Below, piece after piece: positions 7,640-14,667 of a stretch of DNA of 64,000 nt. Positions within the stretch are counted from its first letter, which is position 1, and each line of letters begins with the position of its first letter. A program made the position numbers and the translations under genes. Source of the stretch: Pseudomonadota bacterium. Lineage in GTDB: Bacteria > Pseudomonadota > Alphaproteobacteria > Azospirillales > Azospirillaceae. Below the pieces are notes generated by a model. The model did no database searches. It worked only from the letters and a program-made list of their open reading frames with translations, and had not been told where the DNA came from. The DNA lies in contig JAFAFA010000063.1 in assembly GCA_023423695.1 (NCBI GenBank), forward strand, positions 1 through 64,000. Reading direction: 5' to 3'.

Positions 7640-9949
7640 ATGTATGACAACATCATCCGCCCGAAGGCGTGGCTGGACTTCAATGATGCGCCTAACCAGA
7701 TCGAAATCCCGGACTCGCCGCAGCAGGAAGGGGCGAAGGACGCCATCAAGGAGATCCTGCTGGGCGCCTTGCCTGACGTGCTGACCTACCTGCTGCCGAA
7801 GGGTAAGCGCGTCGGGCGGAAGTTCGTCATCGGCAACACTGCCGGCGAGCCGGGCGACAGCCTGGAAATCGAGCTGACGGGTGAAAAGAAAGGCGTCTGG
7901 TGCGACCACGGCGATGCGGCCGACGGGCAGACCGGCGGCGACATCCTGTCCCTGTGGGCCGCTTGCCACGGCATGAATGCCAGGACGCAGTTCCCGCAGG
8001 TCCTGGAGTCCATCAAGGCATGGCTCGGCGGAATGAGCGACCGCTATGTCAACGCGGCGCCAACGCCGGGCGAGCCGAGCAGCGATGGCTGGCAGCCGAT
8101 GAAGGCGCCGCCGACCGACGAGCTGGGCATGCACACAGGCATGTGGATCTACCACGACATGGCTGGTGTCGAAATCTGCCGCGTCTATCGCTATGAGCCG
8201 GTCGATCCGGAGACGGGCGAGGTCAATAAGACCTATCGCCAATGGTTCACTCGCGAACGGCGCTGGTCGGCACCGCAGGACCCGCGCCCCCTCTATCGCA
8301 TGCCAGAGCTGGCGAATGTCGACGAGGTCATCCTGGTCGAAGGCGAGAAAGCCGCCGACGCCTTGTGGACTATCGGTATGCCGGCAACGTCGGCGCTCGG
8401 CGGTGCGAAGGCGCCGACCGACAAAACCGATTGGTCGCCGCTGGCGGGCAAGCGCGTCATCATCTGGCCCGACAAGGACAAGGTGGGCTGGGAGTATGCG
8501 GAGAAGTCCGGCGAGGCAATCATGCGGGCCGGTGCGGCGTCTGTCGCCATCCTGACCCCAAAAGAACAGTGGCGCGACGGCACCGACGTCGCCGATCTGG
8601 CCGCTCCCTATGATCCGTGCGGCAAGGGTATGGGTTGGACTCCGGACAGCATCCGGGCATGGGTGCGCAGCGGTACGCGGAAGGTCGTCCCTGCCCTTAA
8701 TCCGTCGTCGGGTTACCCCGGCTTGGCGGCTATTTCTCCAGCTCGCGACATGTTCCGCGGCGCCGCGAAAGCGCGCCAGTACTTGGCGGATGGCATCCTT
8801 CCACTCGGCATGGTGACGCTCTTTTCAGCTATGGGAGATGCCGGCAAAGGCATGATGACCCTCGACTTGGCGATCAAGGTAGCTGCTGGAGCGCCCAGCA
8901 CCGCATTCGGTGGCGAAGAGACAGCGTTTGGCGGTGCAATCAAGACAACGGGCAAAGTGGTCATGTATCTCGGGGAGGACGACTCCGATACCATTCATGA
9001 GCGACTTCGCAACCTCGACCCCGGCAATCGCCATTGCGGCAATGATCACCTTAAGATCGTGCCCCTGATCGACCATGGCGGCGCTCAGCCCCTGGTGACG
9101 ATGAACAAGGGGCAGGTGAGTACGACCCCATTCTTCGAGCAGATTCAGCGCGACTTGATGGCCATTGAGGACCTGAAACTGGTGGTGATCGATCCGTTGC
9201 AGGTATTCCTGCAAGGTGACCTCACGACAGATACCACTGGCGCTGCCTACGCAATGGCCCAGTTTGCGCGACTCGCCCGTGAAACCGGGGCAGCCGTTAT
9301 CATCAATCACCACATGCGTAAGCCCGCCAACGGCAAGTCGGTCACCACTCCCGAGCAAGCGCGTGAGGCAATCCGTGGCACGTCTGCCTTGGTTGACGGT
9401 GTGCGTTGCGCTTACGCGCTGTGGCCCGCCGAAGAAAGTGTCGCACGATCGATTCTGAAGATTCGTAACCGGCTCTATTCTCCCAATCAGGTTCTGCATG
9501 GTGCTGTTGTCAAAGCCAATGCCAAAGCTGATCGCGAGACACGGACCTATATCCGTAACGAAGTCGGTCTCCTCGTTGACGTCACCCACCAGCTTCGCGG
9601 CGGACGTCAATCTGAAGAATTGTTGATGGAGCTGATGGTTAACAAAATCCGGCATTATGCTGAAACTGGTCGTCCCTTTCAGCACACTGGCCGGGATCAC
9701 GGCGCCTATGCGAATCGGAACCTCTTGGGACCAGAGCTTTCCAAGCTGTCGCGTTCTCGTCTTGAAGGCATTATCGATCGGCTCATTGGTATCGACCGCA
9801 TTCGCAAAAGCGCAGAAAAGGGGTCGTCGGCCAGGAAGTGGCTTGATGTTCCCGAGGGACCATTCGCTCGAGGCATTGGCCGTGTGAAGTCTGGCGCACC
9901 GGAACCGGTCGAGGATGCCCGCGTCGATGATGGTAGCGACGAGGAGTAG
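7640..9949 (+). CDS. TOPRIM primase / RepA-like AAA+ helicase fusion
   Basis: A protein of about 769 residues. The N-terminal part has the WCDHGDAADGQTGGDILSLW segment of primase-like proteins. A TOPRIM domain follows (DEVILVEGEKAADAL near 227-241, then IIWPDKDKVGW). A RecA/RepA-type ATPase domain has a Walker A-like SAMGDAGKGMM (about 395-405) and Walker B LVVIDPLQVF (about 514-523). This is the usual replication protein of integrated elements and satellites. ATG 7640 is chosen because the TOPRIM-family start lies there and GGAAAA precedes it; an in-frame start at 7427 gives an unlikely N-terminus. It is probably the replication initiator of the island. Confidence 0.85.
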   Translation: MYDNIIRPKAWLDFNDAPNQIEIPDSPQQEGAKDAIKEILLGALPDVLTYLLPKGKRVGRKFVIGNTAGEPGDSLEIELTGEKKGVWCDHGDAADGQTGGDILSLWAACHGMNARTQFPQVLESIKAWLGGMSDRYVNAAPTPGEPSSDGWQPMKAPPTDELGMHTGMWIYHDMAGVEICRVYRYEPVDPETGEVNKTYRQWFTRERRWSAPQDPRPLYRMPELANVDEVILVEGEKAADALWTIGMPATSALGGAKAPTDKTDWSPLAGKRVIIWPDKDKVGWEYAEKSGEAIMRAGAASVAILTPKEQWRDGTDVADLAAPYDPCGKGMGWTPDSIRAWVRSGTRKVVPALNPSSGYPGLAAISPARDMFRGAAKARQYLADGILPLGMVTLFSAMGDAGKGMMTLDLAIKVAAGAPSTAFGGEETAFGGAIKTTGKVVMYLGEDDSDTIHERLRNLDPGNRHCGNDHLKIVPLIDHGGAQPLVTMNKGQVSTTPFFEQIQRDLMAIEDLKLVVIDPLQVFLQGDLTTDTTGAAYAMAQFARLARETGAAVIINHHMRKPANGKSVTTPEQAREAIRGTSALVDGVRCAYALWPAEESVARSILKIRNRLYSPNQVLHGAVVKANAKADRETRTYIRNEVGLLVDVTHQLRGGRQSEELLMELMVNKIRHYAETGRPFQHTGRDHGAYANRNLLGPELSKLSRSRLEGIIDRLIGIDRIRKSAEKGSSARKWLDVPEGPFARGIGRVKSGAPEPVEDARVDDGSDEE

Positions 9950-9964
9950 CCAGCATCGGAAAAC

Positions 9965-10165
9965 ATCCCCGGTTTCCGCATCCCCAACGGGGATCGGCGT
10001 TGCCGGGGATTGCCTAAGTCATTGATCTGGTTCAGATAGTTCGGCGGTTGCTTGATCCCCGTCCCCGTTTTCTGTCCCGGCGTAACCTGCTGATCTAGCA
10101 GGGTAATTTGTCCCCGGGGATCGCTATCTTTAGATAGATGAAGGCATCGGGAATGCCTTCATCTA
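9965..10165. repeat. Cluster of dyads after the primase-helicase gene
   Basis: This 320-base gap without a gene is rich in inverted repeats: ATCCCC-AAC-GGGGAT (9980-9994), CCTGCT-GATCT-AGCAGG (10086-10102), the palindrome TCCCCGGGGA (10111-10120), and a 13-bp perfect stem with a 5-base loop (10135-10165, TAGATGAAGGCAT and its complement). GATCCCC/GGGGAT units recur five times. It may be a replication origin for the upstream protein, or its terminator region. Confidence 0.45.
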
Positions 10166-10270
10166 AAGCTCCGGAACGCCCCACTTGGGGCAGGTTCGTT
10201 CCGAAAAGTGGCCGAGGTAGTGCTGTATATTTGAAAACCCTGATCATTCGCTGATGCCGCTGGGACGGGT

Positions 10271-10620
10271 CTATGCCGCCGACGTCACTGTCGCCATAAA
10301 CAGTTCGTTCCGGTCTTCGTCCGTTGCTGCCGGCGGCATTAGCGCATCCTGGAACAGGCGGCGCTTCCGAGCGAGCAAGGCGTTCAGATTGCCGTCGAAA
10401 GCCGAGCAACCCTCGCCCAACACGGCCATCGGAATATGCACGAACACCGGCTTGGTCTGGCCAATCCGCAGGGCTCGGCCGGTGCACTGATCCTCCACTG
10501 CCGGGTTCCACCAGCGCGAAAGGTGGATGACGTGGTTGGCACGGGTCAGCGTCAAGCCGACGCTCCCAGCCCGGGGCGACAGGATCATCGCGTCGAACCT
10601 ATCGGCGCCGGCGTGGCGGT
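10271..10620 (-). pseudogene. SNF2-family helicase, C-terminal remnant
   Basis: The last 115 or so residues of a SNF2/Rad54-like helicase. It keeps motifs V and VI: FDAMILSPRAGSVGLTLT, then NHVIHLSRWWNPAVEDQ and GRALRIGQ with the arginine finger. Full members are about 1000 residues. The frame is open up to the junction near 10620, where homology to a permease on the other strand begins. The ATPase lobe is gone, so it should be inactive. Confidence 0.8.
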
Positions 10621-10626
10621 TCCGCG

Positions 10627-11484
10627 CGCGGTGGAGAAAAGATCATCTGGGACATCCGGGGTCCGCATGTGCTCGCCGCCATGCTAATCGGCGCCGCGCT
10701 CGCGGCATCGGGCGCCGCCTACCAAGGGCTGTTCCGCAACCCGCGGGTCTCGCCGAACATCCTCGGCGTCTCCTAAGGCGCGGCGCTGGGCGCGGTGCTT
10801 GGCATCTTCGCCTTGCTGCCCGTTGCCGCCATCCAGGGACTGGCCTTCGTCGGTGGGCTCGTGGCGGTGGCGACGGTCTATGGGCTCGCCGTCGCCATGC
10901 GCGGGCGTGACCCGGTGCTGGTCCTAGTGCTGGGCGGCGTGGTGATCGGCTCCCTGCTGGGCTCGGGCGTCGCCCTGCTCAAGTACCTTGCCGACCCGTA
11001 CAACCAGTTGCTGGCGATTACCTTCTGGCTGCTCGGCAGCCTGTCGACGGTCAACCGTACCGATCTGTCCGCGCCGGCGCCGCCGATGGCGGTGGCGGTG
11101 GTGCCCCTGGTGCTGCCGCGCTGGCGCTTGGACGTGATAACGCTGGGCGACGATGAAGCGACTTCGTTCGGGGTCTCGGTGCGGGCAATCCGCGCCGTGG
11201 TCATGGCGGCGGCGACGCTGATGACCGGTGCGGCCGTCTCAGTTGCCGGCATCGTCGGCTGGGTCGGGTTGCTGGTGCCGCACCTCGCCCGGCTGATGGT
11301 CGGACCGGCCTTTGTGCGCCTGCTGCCCACCGCCGTGGTGCTGGGGGCGGCCTACCTATTGGCCGTGGACACGCTGTCGCGCGGCATCGGCCAGGTCGAG
11401 TTGCCGCTGGGGGTGCTGACGGCGGTGATCGGCACGCCGGTGTTCCTCTGGCTGCTGGCCTTCGGCCGTCGGGGCTGGTTATGA
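10627..11484 (+). pseudogene. FecCD-type ABC permease, truncated with an internal stop
   Basis: The frame from about 10627 reads IIWDIRGPHVLAAMLIGAAL and GAAYQGLFRNPRVSPNILGV, the hallmark of FecCD/BtuC permeases. A TAA at 10774-10776 interrupts the conserved GVS-GAALG motif. The rest (10777-11484) is open for another 235 codons with several membrane segments and ends in an ATGA overlap with the ATPase gene. The first 50-60 residues are missing at the 10.62-kb junction. An internal start such as GTG 10795 could give a 229-residue fragment, which is unlikely to be a working permease. Confidence 0.82.
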
Positions 11485-13100
11485 GCGCGCGGCTTGCCGT
11501 CGAGGATCTGGCCTTCGGCTATAGCGAGCGGACCGTCGGCACCGGGGTCGGCTTTGCCGTGGAGGCGGGCGAGGTTCTCTGCCTGCTCGGACCCAACGGC
11601 GGCGGCAAGACGACGCTGTTCAAGACGATCCTCGGCCTGCTCCCGCTGCGTGGCGGTCGCATCCGTGTCGATGGCGAGGATGTCGGCGGCTGGAACCCGC
11701 GCCGCCGCGCGCTGGCCTTCGGCTATGTGCCGCAGGCCGGCGCCGGTCAGTTCCCCTTCAGCGTGAGCGAGATGGTTTTGATGGGCCGCACCGCTCATCG
11801 CGGCCCGTTCGCCGCCCCGTCCGCCGGCGACCATGCAGCCGCCGAGGCGGCGCTGGAGCGTCTCGGCATCCCGCATCTGGCCGGGCGCGACTGGCTGCGC
11901 ATCAGCGGCGGCGAGCGGCAGCTGGCGTTGATCGCGCGGGCGCTGGCCCAGGCGCCGCACGTTCTGGTGCTCGACGAACCGACCGCCAGCCTCGACTTCG
12001 GCAATCAGGTGCGCGTGCTGGAGCAGGTGCGCCGGCTGGCCGACGAAGGCGGCTTGGCGATCGTCTTCTCCACCCACCATCCCGAGCAGGCCTTCGCCGT
12101 GGCCGACCGCGTGGGCCTGCTGCACGAAGGCTGGCTCGCCTGTTTCAGCCTGCCCGGAGAGGTCATCACCACGGAGATGATGCGCGAGGTCTACAACACG
12201 GAGGTGGATGTGCTGCCGGTCGGCGATACAAGCATGCGCGTGTGCTGCATCGGAGGACGTGACCGGCAGGGGCGGTTTTCAGCGGGCCGGGGGCTGGAAC
12301 CCGTGGCGGGCGAGGATCGCCTGTCCGTCCGGAGCGAGCACGTAGTCGACGAACGCCTGGCCCCGCGCCGCATCGCCTCGCCCGACCACCGCGATCCCGT
12401 ATTCGGCACCGACCGAGAGCGCCTCGGGCACCGTGACGATCTTCAGGGCGGAAAATTCCCCGATCGCCAGCCGGGCGTTGGTGCAGTAGGTGAGGAACAG
12501 GTCGGCGCTGTCGCGCTGCATCAGCCAAGCGTAGGTATTGCGGACTTCCGGCGGTTGTTCGCTCTGCGGCTCGCCGGCCAGCTTCAGCGCCTTGGCGTCG
12601 AGGGCCGCCTCGCTGCCGGGCCGCAGCGCACCGGCCTTGCCGAACAGCTTCCAGGCATAATCGCCGGCCGGGTCGCTCTTCGGCGTCGAGGTGCCGAGCC
12701 GAACCGCCGGATCCAGCATCCGGTCGAGAAGCGTGTCGGTGCCGACCGCCAGTTCCGGTTTGGCGAGCGCGCACAGCGTGTTGCGTGCGAAAGCCTGCAC
12801 TGGCCCGGCGACGCCGGCCCTCTGCAGCGCCTGTGGGTGCTCCATGTTGGCCGACGCGAACACGTCCGCTGTCTCGCCTTTTTCCAGTCGTTCCTTGAGG
12901 AGGCCCGAGGCGCCGAAGGTGCCGGCCATCGGGACGCCTTGCGCCGCTTCGAACGCTTTGCCTATCTCCGTCATAACCGCCTTCAGGCTACCGGCCGCAT
13001 AGACCCTGACCGGCTCGGCGTGCGCCGGGGCCGTCATTCCCGCCATCGACATTGCCACTGCCGCCCGCATCGAGCGGCGAAATCGATGGGCCATTCCTGA
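11481..13100 (+). CDS. FecE-type ABC transporter ATPase lacking its normal stop
   Basis: The first 255 or so residues (to about 12250) are a normal FepC/FecE ATPase: Walker A GPNGGGKT (37-44), signature ISGGERQLALIARAL, Walker B LVLDEPTASLD and the switch His in FSTHHPEQA. After MRVCC the frame does not stop but runs another 280 codons to 13100, entirely antisense to the modA-like gene. A +2 shift would end it at TGA 12259-12261, so a small indel probably destroyed the original stop. It is coupled to the permease remnant (ATGA at 11481). The FecCD/FecE/ModA-like set recalls the MolBCA type of molybdate/tungstate importer. Confidence 0.75.
   Translation: MSARLAVEDLAFGYSERTVGTGVGFAVEAGEVLCLLGPNGGGKTTLFKTILGLLPLRGGRIRVDGEDVGGWNPRRRALAFGYVPQAGAGQFPFSVSEMVLMGRTAHRGPFAAPSAGDHAAAEAALERLGIPHLAGRDWLRISGGERQLALIARALAQAPHVLVLDEPTASLDFGNQVRVLEQVRRLADEGGLAIVFSTHHPEQAFAVADRVGLLHEGWLACFSLPGEVITTEMMREVYNTEVDVLPVGDTSMRVCCIGGRDRQGRFSAGRGLEPVAGEDRLSVRSEHVVDERLAPRRIASPDHRDPVFGTDRERLGHRDDLQGGKFPDRQPGVGAVGEEQVGAVALHQPSVGIADFRRLFALRLAGQLQRLGVEGRLAAGPQRTGLAEQLPGIIAGRVALRRRGAEPNRRIQHPVEKRVGADRQFRFGERAQRVACESLHWPGDAGPLQRLWVLHVGRREHVRCLAFFQSFLEEARGAEGAGHRDALRRFERFAYLRHNRLQATGRIDPDRLGVRRGRHSRHRHCHCRPHRAAKSMGHS
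12279..13094 (-). CDS. modA: ModA-like periplasmic substrate-binding protein
   Basis: A 271-residue type II binding protein. The signal peptide ends at AHA before EPVRVYAAGSLKAVMTEIG, the standard ModA opening. TFGASGLLKERLEKGETADVF and the closing YVLAPDGQAILARHGF are typical of the family. Start ATG 13094 has GGGGAGGA nine bases upstream; the longer frame to 13169 is unlikely. It is convergent with the FecCD/FecE genes and is probably their binding protein for molybdate or tungstate, given that FecCD-type molybdate importers are known. It is intact, whereas its permease is not. Confidence 0.85.
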   Translation of the reverse strand: MAHRFRRSMRAAVAMSMAGMTAPAHAEPVRVYAAGSLKAVMTEIGKAFEAAQGVPMAGTFGASGLLKERLEKGETADVFASANMEHPQALQRAGVAGPVQAFARNTLCALAKPELAVGTDTLLDRMLDPAVRLGTSTPKSDPAGDYAWKLFGKAGALRPGSEAALDAKALKLAGEPQSEQPPEVRNTYAWLMQRDSADLFLTYCTNARLAIGEFSALKIVTVPEALSVGAEYGIAVVGRGDAARGQAFVDYVLAPDGQAILARHGFQPPAR

Positions 13101-13248
13101 GTCCTCCCCTTCGTTGTGATGATTCCATCTTAACGAAGGGAGAGCTTTTGTCGCTGGGGCGGAGTGCACAAATCCCTTAAAATACTATGGCCATTCGGTG
13201 TGGCTAAAACTCGTAACTATTTCCGTCAAACCACCGAAGCCCACCATG

Positions 13249-13524
13249 CTAAGCGATCCCCTGCCGCTCAATGACGATGCCGTCCCACCCGCCGGCGTGA
13301 GGACAATGGGGAATGCAGGCCATCATGCCGATTTCAACGCGGCTGCGGTCAAGGTCACAGACGACCGTGTCGGGGAGTTGAAATTTGTCGAGCAAACAGA
13401 TCGCGGTCAAGGTCGGATGCCCAGTGAGTCGGAGGTGCCCATTCTTCGCATCAGGAACCCATAATGTCCGAAACTGAAGTGCACCAATTTCACCGAAGCT
13501 ATATTGCTTGACATAACTGCTCAT
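13249..13524 (-). CDS. Possible frameshifted continuation or small hypothetical protein
   Basis: A 91-residue frame starting at ATG 13524 and overlapping the end of the 317-residue gene in a different frame. Its middle (RLTGHPTLTAICLLDKFQLPDTVVCDLD) looks protein-like, and composition changes smoothly across the overlap. It may be the C-terminal part of the upstream gene after a frameshift, or spurious. No family is recognised. Confidence 0.3.
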   Translation of the reverse strand: MSSYVKQYSFGEIGALQFRTLWVPDAKNGHLRLTGHPTLTAICLLDKFQLPDTVVCDLDRSRVEIGMMACIPHCPHAGGWDGIVIERQGIA

Positions 13525-14452
13525 GCAGCGAACGAGGGTTATTGTTATGCGCCAAGCTCATGTCCGCTGTGGTCCAGCGATGTCGTTCATAAATTAGAAG
13601 TGACTCCGAACGGTATGGTTTCGCGGCGGCGACAATTTTAATGGTTTTTTGTCTCGGAAATTGAGAAAAGCACTCCGCCACCATACGGATTGAAACCGAC
13701 ATTAAGTACAACTCTGCATCAGCTCGAAGGTCTTCTATAGAGCGTTTGGTAAACGGCGCCGAACGGCCGTCCATAGCGAGCCCTGGCAAACGGTCAGGAA
13801 ATTGATCAAGATCTGGTAGATTAACAGACAAAACAATAAACTCAGAACCGACGTTAAGAGCTTGCAGTTTTACAGGAAACTTCCAATTGATACTTTTTAT
13901 TTTGTTCTCTAGTCTCCAGCGGATAGCAACCGGATCTCCCGCCATAATTCTTTTTGCCACCTCGCGTTGCTTCCCGGTTTTGACGTCATGTTCTGCCTTC
14001 TCTTTCTTCCATTCACTCAGTTTCTTCTGATGCTTCCACAGAGCCTGCAAATGGGTTCCAGCATCGGCATCTGTCCAGCCGAACCAACGAGATAATAATC
14101 CTGGCTGTGCTGGCACCGGCTCAGGCGGGCGAGGTGAATGGAACTTTGGCAGAAATTCGATTGCATCTGCTGATGTCGCCTGGATATGCCGGTGTTCTGC
14201 GAAGCGGCACAGATGTTCTTCACATTTTTCGGCAATGAATACTTCTAGTGTCTGACGCAACTTGTCTGCATTGGAGGTCATGTACGCCTCGGCCTCGTCT
14301 TTGGGTAGCAGTGTCCCATCAGGGTGCCGCACCCTGACTGTGCCATCATCCCTGACTAGAAAAGTAAGTGGAATCGCCTCTCGCTTACTCGCTGCGGAGA
14401 AAGCGTTAGTCCTCGATTGCTTGCGAGGGTAAGCGTGGCTAGTAGGATTCAT
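13499..14452 (-). CDS. Hypothetical protein, AT-richer accessory gene
   Basis: A 317-residue soluble protein of unrecognised family. The N-terminus is basic (about 1-25). A segment resembling VRDDGTVRVRHPDGTLLPKD follows, then a long charged helix with HQKKLSEWKKEKAEHDVKT (about 145-165) and a C-terminal mixed region. Codon use is clearly AT-richer than that of neighbours, which suggests separate transfer. Its end overlaps the 91-residue frame, so a frameshift may have shortened it. Function unknown. Confidence 0.6.
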   Translation of the reverse strand: MNPTSHAYPRKQSRTNAFSAASKREAIPLTFLVRDDGTVRVRHPDGTLLPKDEAEAYMTSNADKLRQTLEVFIAEKCEEHLCRFAEHRHIQATSADAIEFLPKFHSPRPPEPVPAQPGLLSRWFGWTDADAGTHLQALWKHQKKLSEWKKEKAEHDVKTGKQREVAKRIMAGDPVAIRWRLENKIKSINWKFPVKLQALNVGSEFIVLSVNLPDLDQFPDRLPGLAMDGRSAPFTKRSIEDLRADAELYLMSVSIRMVAECFSQFPRQKTIKIVAAAKPYRSESLLIYERHRWTTADMSLAHNNNPRSLHEQLCQAI

Positions 14453-14553
14453 CAGTCGTATCCAGCCGCTTGTTTAAAGGTTGGGCGTTTGTTTTGTCTG
14501 CGACCATACAAAGGCATCCACAAACTGCGCATTGCACAGAGCCTACCCACTTG

Positions 14554-14602
14554 CATACGCGAGTATGTCAGATTGGCCTTGGTACACGTTAATGCATAAA
14601 AT
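14554..14602 (+). promoter_or_regulatory. Candidate promoter and operator of the MoxR/vWA operon
   Basis: In the 215-base gap before the operon, TTGGCC (14573-14578) and TAAAAT (14597-14602) are spaced 18 bp. A perfect inverted repeat CATAC-GCGA-GTATG (14554-14567) lies just upstream. It is the only promoter-like pair I see before the first gene of a 24-kb run of touching genes, and the repeat could bind a regulator. Confidence 0.4.
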
Positions 14603-14667
14603 GCTTGAATTTCGATCAGCATTCAACCTAATGTATTAAACCGAATTTTCCGAGCGCGTGCAAAGGG

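Noticed and set aside
13198..13464. Plus-strand 88-codon frame
   Set aside because: No ribosome site or recognisable pattern; it overlaps the minus-strand candidate of similar quality.
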